Source of the DNA: Bacteroidales bacterium UBA3834
Lineage (GTDB): Bacteria; Bacteroidota; Bacteroidia; Bacteroidales; P3
Assembly: GCA_002392965.1 (NCBI GenBank)
Contig: DGIA01000006.1
Location: forward strand, 141,084-205,083
Length of the DNA: 64,000 nt
Direction: 5' to 3'
The notes under the pieces are model-generated. The model was not told the origin of the DNA, made no database searches, and saw only the letters and a program-made list of their open reading frames with translations. The translations under genes were made by a program, and so were the position numbers. Below are positions 16,088-23,995 of the stretch, one piece after another (the stretch's first letter is position 1; every line of letters begins with the position of its first letter).

Positions 16088-17842
16088 ATGGACAGCACCG
16101 CCATAGGAAAACTAGGAACTTCTGCAGTAATAGCATATCTTAGTGTAGGAGGTTACATAGACCCACATATAAATAGTGACGATACCATTGCAATGTGGGA
16201 TGGGAGTTTATTTGTATATAAAACAAAAGAGAATTTCAATAATGAGGATTTTGAATATAAGGTTCCTGTTCAGGTTAAAGCGGAAGAGATAGAAACTGAA
16301 GATTTCCCAAAGGAAACGACACATGCTATTCCTGTTGTGCATCTAAATAAATATCATTCTGATGGAGGTGTCGTTTTCTTCAAAGTGCTTGTCTGTGGAA
16401 TCAAGAACCAAATATATGTCTCTTTCTTGACCAAGGAAAAAATAAGTGACATTCTCTCCGACCTCAAAAGCGATTCTCAAAAGACAAAAACCATAACACT
16501 CGAACGTGCACCTAATGAAAGAAACATTTTACTAAGTAATCTTGGACGAGTCAACCTTCATCAGAAACACGAATGCATTGACCTATCCGTCCTAAAAAAC
16601 AGAACAGATTATAAACTTCATTTATCTGCGACAGTAAAAGATAGGGATATTGATATTTTTGAATATCTAGCGACTCACTATGTTGACATGACAGTCTCAT
16701 TGGATAACATCCCTGGTATCTTTGTTGTAAAGAATGGGCCGGTTAAAGTAATGACAATCGCTAAAGTTCCATATAAAGTATCTATTAATGGCCTTGTATA
16801 TTACAACGGGTATACACGAGAATACACACAAGAAGGGCTGGTTCTACGTATTGGGAATAGTTGTACATTAAAGATATCCTACAAAACAGATCCCTATATT
16901 ATAAATATTAATCTCACATTACGTCCAAATACCATTGCAGAAATCATCAATGATGCAAAATTTCTTCTAAGCATTATTGAACATAAACACATTCAGTTCA
17001 ATAATGTCAAATTTCCCTTGAAAGGACTTGCGGAGCAAGATGATGCAATTCAAGAATGGAATAGTCAACTACGTTTTTGGACAGATGTTCAATCTGTTTT
17101 TAAGACTCTTCGTGTTCCTCAATCTCTCCGAATCAACGAATTGTCTGAATCGGATTACAAAAATCTCGATACTCTAATCAAGGCCTTTATCTATAATAAG
17201 CAAGTTTATGGAAACATAAATGATAATTCTTTGCATTTGTTTGAAATACAGAACTTGAAGATTGCCATTCTTGCCCAAAAGACAGAGGAGAAGAAATTCC
17301 AATTGTGCAATGTATATGACATGTTGTTCGCTGTTACAGACGAGATAGGGGATAAACATATTATCCCGACTCAATCTGTGTTGCTGGGATTTGAACAATT
17401 GCCATCTAACTTAGTAATTGAAGATTTGCTTAAAGAATATAAGAGACTATCACGAAAAGACAAGAAGGTTCTTATTCAAGCGAATGTCAACCTGTTACAA
17501 TTATTAAATCATTATGACAGAAGCAATGATGATGCCATTATCAACATTGCATACAAGATGGCGCAATGGCTTAGGAATGACAAAAGCGGTATTATTGATG
17601 CAAATGCCGGACTTTTGAACTATTTGCAGACAGCCAAACGGAAAAACAAATCACTCACAAGATCAGAAATGAGGATACTGGAAAACTTGGTTCCTTCCAA
17701 TATCATAGAGCAATTTGGCAAATATGCAATTATGGGTAATGTTGAGGAAGCAAGAAAAATCTTTAATCAATTTAGTGAGTCGGAGAGGAGACTCTATATG
17801 GGGATGCCAATATATCACTTCATTGATGGTAATAACGCATAA
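16088..17842 (+). CDS. Large protein with PD-(D/E)XK-like (DUF4365-type) N-terminus
   Basis: A 584-aa protein from ATG 16088; the upstream extension of the frame lies before the promoter and is rejected. Residues 1-125 look like a restriction-endonuclease-fold domain of the DUF4365 kind: MDSTAIGKLGTSAV helix, D38 in IAMWDGSLFVY, and Q62/K64 in KVPVQVKAEEI, followed by HLNKYHSDGGVVFFKVLV. The central part (about 135-330) is beta-rich, the C-terminal part (about 430-584) helical, ending in a small repeat-like region. I do not recognise the whole architecture. AT-rich codon use sets it apart from the genes on both sides. Inferred to be a nucleic-acid-cutting or sensing component of an accessory, possibly defensive, system. 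Confidence 0.7.
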   Translation: MDSTAIGKLGTSAVIAYLSVGGYIDPHINSDDTIAMWDGSLFVYKTKENFNNEDFEYKVPVQVKAEEIETEDFPKETTHAIPVVHLNKYHSDGGVVFFKVLVCGIKNQIYVSFLTKEKISDILSDLKSDSQKTKTITLERAPNERNILLSNLGRVNLHQKHECIDLSVLKNRTDYKLHLSATVKDRDIDIFEYLATHYVDMTVSLDNIPGIFVVKNGPVKVMTIAKVPYKVSINGLVYYNGYTREYTQEGLVLRIGNSCTLKISYKTDPYIININLTLRPNTIAEIINDAKFLLSIIEHKHIQFNNVKFPLKGLAEQDDAIQEWNSQLRFWTDVQSVFKTLRVPQSLRINELSESDYKNLDTLIKAFIYNKQVYGNINDNSLHLFEIQNLKIAILAQKTEEKKFQLCNVYDMLFAVTDEIGDKHIIPTQSVLLGFEQLPSNLVIEDLLKEYKRLSRKDKKVLIQANVNLLQLLNHYDRSNDDAIINIAYKMAQWLRNDKSGIIDANAGLLNYLQTAKRKNKSLTRSEMRILENLVPSNIIEQFGKYAIMGNVEEARKIFNQFSESERRLYMGMPIYHFIDGNNA

Positions 17843-17867
17843 AAGAAATTGTTAGTAATCTTTCGAT

Positions 17868-18239
17868 ATGGAAACATTCATAAAAGACAAAGTACGAGAT
17901 GCAATAAGGAAAGAACTATTGGCTTTCTGTAAATATTATTCCCCAAAGAGTCGCGAGGATTGGGAAAGCGAGAAAAACACCTATGCATTTTGGCTTTCGG
18001 AGAGAATATGGATTGATGCGGTTGTTTGTGGCGAGTATTCTTTTGTTGAGGATTGTATCGCAGAGTATGTCAAATCTGATGACTATCAGCAAACCGTCGA
18101 TTCAAAAGTTCCATTATCACTTCGTGCAATCCTTTTTGACTATTTTCAACACAATAGCTATGCGGTTATAAGAGCATTAGGAAAAGATTTTCTCTCTGAG
18201 GTCTCTTTCGAGGAGTTTTTCACAAAATACAACAGATAA
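17868..18239 (+). CDS. Small acidic protein of the AT-rich cassette
   Basis: A 123-aa protein (METFIKDKVRDAIRKELLAF...) with no membrane segment. It is helical, with aromatic residues around EDWESEKNTYAFWLSERIW. No family recognised. It starts 25 nt after the large gene and its stop abuts the ATG of the next gene, so it is an integral part of the operon; a partner or immunity-like role is only a guess. Confidence 0.65.
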   Translation: METFIKDKVRDAIRKELLAFCKYYSPKSREDWESEKNTYAFWLSERIWIDAVVCGEYSFVEDCIAEYVKSDDYQQTVDSKVPLSLRAILFDYFQHNSYAVIRALGKDFLSEVSFEEFFTKYNR

Positions 18240-19574
18240 ATGGCAATGTTTGACTTCTTAAAACGAAAAGAATTGGCAGAAATAGCCACATTAAAGCAAT
18301 CCTTGTCAGAAGCATCCTCCAAGATTGCCAAATTACAGGAATTAAATGACAAGTTAGAGCCTCTGAGAAAGTATTCCACAATTCGTGATGTAGAAATAGA
18401 AGGTACTAGGTTAAAACTTGAGAACGAAGAGTTGCTTCGGTATAGGAATATTATTCTCGATGATTATGACAAATCCCTTCAAGATAAACGACATGCATTA
18501 GACATTTTGGACGATGAGGTGCTTCTTCAAACATTCGGTATCTATACTCCCTTATACGATTTCCAGAAGCTTGACGAATATAAAGAGAAACTTGATGAAA
18601 TTCGGGATAAGCAGAAAACGCTAATTAAAAACAAAGAAGCAGGTAAATCAACCACTAATTGGACGGTTGATGGGAGTGTTGCAAAAGGTCGTGCACAAAC
18701 CAATCAGCAAATCAAACAATTGCTACGGTGTTTTAATGTAGAATGTGACTTGCTGATTGACAAGGTGAAGTTCAATAATATCAATGCCTATATTCAGAAA
18801 ATTAGGCATACAGCAGAACAACTCAATAAGATTAACGAGAGGTCTACTGTTTATATTACAGAGGAGTATATAAATCTCAAAATTGAAGAACTGCGGGTTG
18901 CATATGAATATGCTAAGAAGAAGCAGGAAGAGAAAGACAGGATTGCCGAAATACGGAAAATGCAGAAAGAGGAAGAACGAGTACGAAAAGAACTGGAGGA
19001 AGCCCGAAAGGATATTATCAAAGAGCAATTGCACTATAATAATGCGCTGAAAGATATTCTCGACAGATTAAACAACGGTTCTTCTGTTGAAAGCGAGTAC
19101 CTCTTAGAAAAGAAGACCGAGATAGAGAACCATTTAGGTGAATTAGATCAGAAACTTAAAGACATTGATTATAGAGAGGCAAACAAACGAGCCGGATATG
19201 TATACATAATATCCAATATCGGATCATTCGGAGAGAATGTTTACAAGATTGGAATGACTCGACGACTCAACCCAATGGAGCGCGTCGATGAGTTAGGCGA
19301 TGCCTCTGTTCCATTCAAATTCGATGTTCATGCATTGATATTCTCCGACGATGCACCAACTCTTGAGACTGCTTTACATCACGCATTTGAAGACAGAAAG
19401 GTCAATATGGTCAATGCACGAAGAGAGTTTTACAGAGTAACATTGGATGAAATAGAAGACGTTGTAAAATCAAATTATGACAAAACTGTTGAGTTTCTCA
19501 AGATTCCACAAGCGGAACAATATAGGGAGAGTTTAAGATTATATAAACATGACGATTTGATATTCACAAAATAA
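18240..19574 (+). CDS. DUF4041 coiled-coil protein with C-terminal GIY-YIG nuclease domain
   Basis: A 444-aa protein. Residues about 10-60 and 225-310 are coiled coils rich in E, K and R, with a DUF4041 region between them (YNKEL-like core about 85-215). The C-terminal about 320-410 is a T5orf172/Mug113-type GIY-YIG domain: AGYVYIISNIGSFGENVYKI, GMTRRLNPMERVDELGDAS (catalytic Arg region) and TLETALHHAFEDRKVN (Glu). This family is frequent in phages and mobile regions. The ATG follows the previous stop directly, and the next gene begins 2 nt after its own stop. Predicted to cleave or bind DNA as part of the four-gene cassette. Confidence 0.85.
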   Translation: MAMFDFLKRKELAEIATLKQSLSEASSKIAKLQELNDKLEPLRKYSTIRDVEIEGTRLKLENEELLRYRNIILDDYDKSLQDKRHALDILDDEVLLQTFGIYTPLYDFQKLDEYKEKLDEIRDKQKTLIKNKEAGKSTTNWTVDGSVAKGRAQTNQQIKQLLRCFNVECDLLIDKVKFNNINAYIQKIRHTAEQLNKINERSTVYITEEYINLKIEELRVAYEYAKKKQEEKDRIAEIRKMQKEEERVRKELEEARKDIIKEQLHYNNALKDILDRLNNGSSVESEYLLEKKTEIENHLGELDQKLKDIDYREANKRAGYVYIISNIGSFGENVYKIGMTRRLNPMERVDELGDASVPFKFDVHALIFSDDAPTLETALHHAFEDRKVNMVNARREFYRVTLDEIEDVVKSNYDKTVEFLKIPQAEQYRESLRLYKHDDLIFTK

Positions 19575-19576
19575 GT

Positions 19577-20314
19577 ATGGTTAAAAAAAAGAACAATAGC
19601 AAAACGGCGAAACGGTCTCTGGGTATTTTTTTTAAAATATTATTGGCATCCATACCTCTAATAGCAAGTGTATTGTCATTTGTATATCTAAAAGATATCC
19701 TATTCTGGCTAGTATTTCCTTTTGCAACAGCCGGGGTATTACAGTCATTCAAAATATCATATGAAACATTTGCTGAATATTGTCCATACTCAGAAAACTT
19801 GTTGAACAACATTAGTTGGTGTTGGTTTATCTACAAAATTACCAACGCGCTTTTTGTTACAGCCATGTTTTATTTTTGGATGATAGGCATTACAATCTGT
19901 GATTACTTTCATTTTGGGAATACTACAATATACATCTTTTTTTGTACTTTAGTTGCTTGTATATTTACAACCTTTTCTTCAACGCCATACTTTATTCATG
20001 ACCTAAAAAAAACTTCAAAAAAACCGCTAAACAGAAGTATTGAAGCTGATGCCAATAGAGTATTTATTTTAGTTGCATACATGATTTTTTTAATCATCTC
20101 TTGTATACGAACAAATACCATTATGAGTAATGCCGAAATTATCTCCTTCTGTTTCTTGATCTATCTAGCGTATGATAGGCTATATGCAACAATAATATCA
20201 AATTTACCCATCTATAAAGAGACTTTCGACTGGATGAAAGAAGATACAGAAAAATGGTTAAAAAAGAGAAACAAAGACTATCTAAAAAGAAACACCACCG
20301 ATATCAAATCATGA
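19577..20314 (+). CDS. Membrane protein of the AT-rich cassette
   Basis: A 245-aa protein with about five or six hydrophobic segments (for example FFKILLASIPLIASVLSFVY at about 16-35 and IYIFFCTLVACIFTTFSS near 115) and charged, lysine-rich termini (MVKKKNNSKTAKRS; KKRNKDYLKRN). No family recognised. Position as the last gene of a nuclease-containing operon is where membrane effectors often sit in defence systems, but that is inference. A weak 6-bp hairpin (TACCAT with ATGGTA) follows at 20314-20333. Confidence 0.65.
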   Translation: MVKKKNNSKTAKRSLGIFFKILLASIPLIASVLSFVYLKDILFWLVFPFATAGVLQSFKISYETFAEYCPYSENLLNNISWCWFIYKITNALFVTAMFYFWMIGITICDYFHFGNTTIYIFFCTLVACIFTTFSSTPYFIHDLKKTSKKPLNRSIEADANRVFILVAYMIFLIISCIRTNTIMSNAEIISFCFLIYLAYDRLYATIISNLPIYKETFDWMKEDTEKWLKKRNKDYLKRNTTDIKS

Positions 20315-20330
20315 TACCATTCTGAAGATG

Positions 20331-20357
20331 GTAATGTGCTAATGCGGGAATGCTAAT
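20331..20357. repeat. Possible degenerate copy of the 16-bp repeat
   Basis: GTAATGTGCTAATGCGGGAA and following bases resemble the repeat family in word composition but not in exact period. Listed for completeness. Confidence 0.35.
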
Positions 20358-20404
20358 ATTTATTTCTAATTTCTAAATAAAAAGTGTGAATATAATTAGC
20401 AACA

Positions 20405-21280
20405 ATGAGCAATAAGATTTCCATACGATTCTATAAAGATCACAAGGTCCGCGCCATCTGGGACGAGGAAAACAACAAGTGGTGGTTTTCTGTGGTGGAT
20501 ATTATAGCGGCCATCAACGAGGAATCAGACTATCAGAAAAGCCGTAACTATTGGAAGTATTTAAAGACAAAACTTGCTAAGAATGGAGATGAACTGGTTA
20601 GTGCCACTCACCAGTTGAAGTTGACTGCTCCCGATGGGAAGAAACGCTCGACGGATGTGCTTGATGCTGACGGCGTACAACTACTGGCAAGAAACATTCC
20701 AAACATTCGTGCCGCGAAATTCCTTGATTGGTTCACCTACAGCGACAACACTATCGACGGACAGAGTCGAAAAAAAGCCTACACCCTGTGGGAAAGCAAC
20801 CTTGTGGCAAGTAGGGATGTGGGAAAAGTGAAATCGCTGCAACAGATCCACGCTTACCTCTTCGGGGGTCTCTACGACTTTGCAGGCAAGATACGAACAA
20901 AGACAATCTCAAAGGGCAATACCCTGTTCTGTCTGGCAGAACATTTACACGGTTATCTCAAGACCGTTGAGGCAATGCCGGAATCGTCATTCGACGAGAT
21001 TGTAGATAAGTATGTAGAGATGAATGCCGCACATCCATTCATGGAAGGCAACGGACGCTCGACCCGCATCTGGCTCGATATGATTTTCAAGAAACGCATG
21101 AAGATGTGTGTAGATTGGAGTAAGATAGACAAACGAGAATACCTCGATGCCATGATAGCAAGCCACACCGACAGCAGCCATATCCGCGAACTGCTTCGTG
21201 GAGCTCTCACCGACCGCATCGACGACCGCGAAATCTTTATGAAAGGCATAGACTATTCCTATTATTACGAGCAAGAGTAA
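20405..21280 (+). CDS. Bro-N / Fic domain fusion protein
   Basis: A 291-aa protein. Residues about 5-115 form a Bro-N domain (KVRAIWDEENNKWWFSVVDI; LKLTAPDGKKRSTDVLDADG) related to the one at 652-1527. Residues about 125-275 form a Fic domain with the full active-site motif HPFMEGNGRSTR (H210-R221) and the flap region IRTKTISKGN. By family, Fic proteins transfer AMP or another nucleotide part to target hydroxyls. No clear inhibitory (S/T)xxxE(G/N) helix was found, so an external inhibitor or an active default state is possible. No TAnnTTTG box was seen just upstream. Base composition is intermediate between the AT-rich cassette and the core. Confidence 0.88.
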   Translation: MSNKISIRFYKDHKVRAIWDEENNKWWFSVVDIIAAINEESDYQKSRNYWKYLKTKLAKNGDELVSATHQLKLTAPDGKKRSTDVLDADGVQLLARNIPNIRAAKFLDWFTYSDNTIDGQSRKKAYTLWESNLVASRDVGKVKSLQQIHAYLFGGLYDFAGKIRTKTISKGNTLFCLAEHLHGYLKTVEAMPESSFDEIVDKYVEMNAAHPFMEGNGRSTRIWLDMIFKKRMKMCVDWSKIDKREYLDAMIASHTDSSHIRELLRGALTDRIDDREIFMKGIDYSYYYEQE

Positions 21281-21303
21281 TAATCTAATTCTCAAACATC
21301 TCA

Positions 21304-21311
21304 TAGCTTTG
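21304..21311 (+). promoter_or_regulatory. Promoter of the AraC-family gene
   Basis: TAGCTTTG, 19 nt upstream of ATG 21330. Confidence 0.6.
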
Positions 21312-21329
21312 CATTGACATGATTCTGCA

Positions 21330-22148
21330 ATGAAGATTGACTTTCTATACTCGACGGATTTTCTGGCTATGAATGCGCAGGAGCTGGGGCACACCTGCAT
21401 GCACCTGCTGTGCACGGCGGGGGAAGGGAGCTTCGTGTTCAACGAGCGGTGCTACCATATCGTGAAGAACGACCTGGTGGTGATACCGAACCCCACACGG
21501 GCGAAGAACCTCGCGGCGGCACCGGGGATGGAGGTGGAGTGGTTCGCCGCCGACAACAAATTCTTGCATAGCCTACTGCCGTCGAACAACTACAGCATCG
21601 GGGGCAGCATCAGCCTCAACCAGAACCCCGTCATCAAGGTCGACGACCGTCAGGCGGAAATCCTGCTGGAGGACTTCCACCGGCTGCGCGACCGCCTCGA
21701 CGACCGCCACCTGCTCTTCTACCGTGAGATGATGGGGAGCCTCTGTCTGACGATGATGTACGACATCTTCGAGCTCCACGCCCGGCGCGACGCCACCGAC
21801 ACCCACAGCGACCGCACCGCCATCATCGTCCGTCAGCTCACCGACCTGCTCGCCACCGGCATCAGCCGCACCGAGCGCGACGTCAGCTACTATGCCGAGC
21901 GGCTCAACGTATCAACCAAGTACCTCTCCGCCACTGTCAAGCGCGTCACCGGCCACAGCGTGAGCAGCTTCATCGACCGCGCCACGGTGCCCATCCTGAA
22001 GAAATACCTCAACAACGAACGCCTGTCGCTCACGCAGATAGCTGACCGCATGAACTTCACCTCGCTGAGCTACTTCAGCCGCTACTGCACCAAGCACCTC
22101 GGCCAGTCGCCCAGCGACTACCGCCGCAGCCTACAGCCGAAACTGTGA
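21330..22148 (+). CDS. AraC-family transcriptional regulator
   Basis: A 272-aa regulator with an N-terminal cupin-like ligand-binding part (about 1-170) and a C-terminal double helix-turn-helix (about 180-268: AERLNVSTKYLSATVKRVTG, LSLTQIADRMNFTSLSYFSR, then HLGQSPSDYRR). It converges on the minus-strand redox operon at 22211-25024; regulators of this type commonly control nearby aldo/keto reductase and flavodoxin genes, so control of one or both redox sets is likely. The gene ends in a strong terminator whose T-run lies beside the end of the reductase gene. Confidence 0.92.
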   Translation: MKIDFLYSTDFLAMNAQELGHTCMHLLCTAGEGSFVFNERCYHIVKNDLVVIPNPTRAKNLAAAPGMEVEWFAADNKFLHSLLPSNNYSIGGSISLNQNPVIKVDDRQAEILLEDFHRLRDRLDDRHLLFYREMMGSLCLTMMYDIFELHARRDATDTHSDRTAIIVRQLTDLLATGISRTERDVSYYAERLNVSTKYLSATVKRVTGHSVSSFIDRATVPILKKYLNNERLSLTQIADRMNFTSLSYFSRYCTKHLGQSPSDYRRSLQPKL

Positions 22149-22180
22149 CTACACGCCCCCGGCACTTACGCCATGCTAAC

Positions 22181-22212
22181 GGGCACGTCCGATAGGGCGT
22201 GCTCTTTTTTTT
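22181..22212 (+). terminator. Terminator of the AraC-family gene
   Basis: GGGCACG pairs with CGTGCTC (one G-U) around a 10-nt loop, followed by eight T. Confidence 0.8.
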
Positions 22213-23455
22213 ATTTCCCAAACACCTCTTTGGCCTTGTCCATCTGCGTGGGGACATCGACGCCGAAGGGGCAGCGGCTCAGGCAGGCGCCGCAATGGGT
22301 GCACTCGCCCGCATGGTGCGGCAACGCGTCGTACTGCGCCTGCAGTTCGGGGGTCATACCGTCACGCTCGGCTTTGTCGAGCAGTTCGTTGACCTTGGCG
22401 ATAGGGATGCCCACCGAGCAGGGCGAGCAATGGTTGCAGTAGGTGCAGTCGCCGCCCTTGTCGGCAGCGGCACGCGGCCCTACATTCGAGTAGTCCTTCT
22501 CCGCCTCGGTGGCGTGGAGCCAATGGAGGTCGCGCTTCAGCTCGTCGAGGTTGTCGATGCCGAGGATGCAGGTGCTGATGCAGGGCTTGGCCAAGCAGTA
22601 GGCGATGCACTGCTCGGGGGTGTAGGCTACGCCGAGGGGCGAACTCTTCTCGTCGAGCAGACGGCCGCCGCCGCCGAAGGTCTTCATCACCGTGATAGCG
22701 ATATTATGCGTGGCGCAGTAGTCGTAGAGTTCCACCCGCACGGGGTCGATGCCGCCTTGCAGGTTGTCCATGGCACCCTTGTCCCATGGGATGGCGCCGC
22801 CGCGCAGACGGTCGAAGGCGGGGTTCAGGCTGAACATGATGACCTCTATCCAACCGCTCTTGGCGGCACGCAGCGCCACTTCGGCGTTGTGGCTGCTGAC
22901 GCCGATATGCTTAATCTTGCCCTCCTCCTTCAGCCGGAAGACATATTCCAGGAAGGGGCTTCCGTCAAGCTCGTCCCACTCTTCGTGGCTGTCGGTGATG
23001 TGTATCATGCCCACCTCGATGTGGTCGGTGCCGAGCCGTGCCAGCAGGTCCTCGAAGCCGGCCTTGGCCTCTTCCACATCGCGGGTGCGGGTGTGCTGCC
23101 CGTCCTTGAAGATGGTGCCGATATGGCCCTGGATGATAATCTCGTCCCTCCTATCCTGCAGCGCGTAGCCGATATTGGAACGCGTCTTGGGGTTGGCGTC
23201 GTAGATGTCGATATAGTTCATGCCGCTGTCGAGCGCCATCGTCATCAGCTCGAGCGAGGCGGCGCTGTCGAGCTTCTCGAAACCACCGCAGCCGATGCTG
23301 ATCTCGCTCACCTGCAGGCCTGTGTTGCCTAGCGGGCGGTACTTCATGTCCGTCTGTTTCTGCTGCTGGTGGCACCCGGCCAGCACAAGCATGAGTGCCA
23401 TCGCCGGAATCAACCGACCGACCTTGCCCATAAATTTCATCTTCGTGTTTTTCAT
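22211..23455 (-). CDS. Aldo/keto reductase with ferredoxin domain, lipoprotein
   Basis: A 414-aa protein: signal peptide with lipobox Cys28 (MLVLAGC), then Met37 beginning a complete aldo/keto reductase domain (MKYRPLGNTGLQVSEISIG; YIDIYDANPKTR; GVSSHNAEVAL), then two [4Fe-4S] ferredoxin-type clusters near the C-terminus (CTYCNHCSPCSVG and CTHCGACLSRCPFG). The domain pair is a known reductase family that takes electrons through the clusters. Export through a lipoprotein signal is unusual for a cofactor-loaded Fe-S enzyme; initiation at M37 would give the cytosolic form. It is the last gene of the second redox operon, following the flavodoxin after 18 nt. Confidence 0.88.
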   Translation of the reverse strand: MKNTKMKFMGKVGRLIPAMALMLVLAGCHQQQKQTDMKYRPLGNTGLQVSEISIGCGGFEKLDSAASLELMTMALDSGMNYIDIYDANPKTRSNIGYALQDRRDEIIIQGHIGTIFKDGQHTRTRDVEEAKAGFEDLLARLGTDHIEVGMIHITDSHEEWDELDGSPFLEYVFRLKEEGKIKHIGVSSHNAEVALRAAKSGWIEVIMFSLNPAFDRLRGGAIPWDKGAMDNLQGGIDPVRVELYDYCATHNIAITVMKTFGGGGRLLDEKSSPLGVAYTPEQCIAYCLAKPCISTCILGIDNLDELKRDLHWLHATEAEKDYSNVGPRAAADKGGDCTYCNHCSPCSVGIPIAKVNELLDKAERDGMTPELQAQYDALPHHAGECTHCGACLSRCPFGVDVPTQMDKAKEVFGK

Positions 23456-23473
23456 AAGATCCCTTTCTGTCGG

Positions 23474-23992
23474 TTAATTCATCAAGCGGCTCTCGCCCCA
23501 GGAATATAGCGGATAGGCCTTCTTGAGGTCGCCGGCCGACCCTTCCACGCCGCTGCCGCCGCTGGTGGCGAAGACGTTGAGCACCTTGCCGCCGAGGTCG
23601 TGGGCCTCGATGAAGGTGTTGACGATGGTGGGGGCGGTGTACCACCATACAGGGAAGCCGATCCACACGGTGTCGTAATCGGCGATATTCTCGCAGCGGC
23701 CTTTGATGGCGGGACGCGACGAGCGGTCCTTCATCTCCAGCGTGGAGCGCGAGCCCTTGTCGCGCCAGTTGAGGTCGGCAGAGGTGTAAGCCACCTCGGG
23801 AGTAATCTCATAGAGGTCGGCGCCAAACTCCTTGGCGAGCTTCTGGGCGGCGGCCTTGGTGGTGCCCGTGGCCGAGAAATAGGCGACTAAAGTCTTTTTC
23901 ATGGTGTTGTCTTTTGTTTGGTTATTCGGTTTCTGCGCGCAAGCCGTCATCAGCAGGCAGCAGGCGGCGAGAATCATTGTGATGCGTTTCAT
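23474..23992 (-). CDS. Flavodoxin with lipoprotein signal peptide, second copy
   Basis: A 172-aa protein with signal peptide and lipobox Cys18 (LLMTAC), a polar linker, and Met31 beginning a flavodoxin domain (MKKTLVAYFSATGTTKAAAQ, the FMN phosphate loop). YDTVWIGFPVWWYTAPT and FATSGGSGVEGS are also typical. It differs in sequence from the flavodoxin at 12007 but shares the same design. Its first 40 bases match those of the CMD-cupin gene (13770) at about 37 of 40 positions. It lies 3 nt after the DUF362 gene and 18 nt before the reductase gene. Confidence 0.9.
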   Translation of the reverse strand: MKRITMILAACCLLMTACAQKPNNQTKDNTMKKTLVAYFSATGTTKAAAQKLAKEFGADLYEITPEVAYTSADLNWRDKGSRSTLEMKDRSSRPAIKGRCENIADYDTVWIGFPVWWYTAPTIVNTFIEAHDLGGKVLNVFATSGGSGVEGSAGDLKKAYPLYSWGESRLMN

Positions 23993-23995
23993 GGC

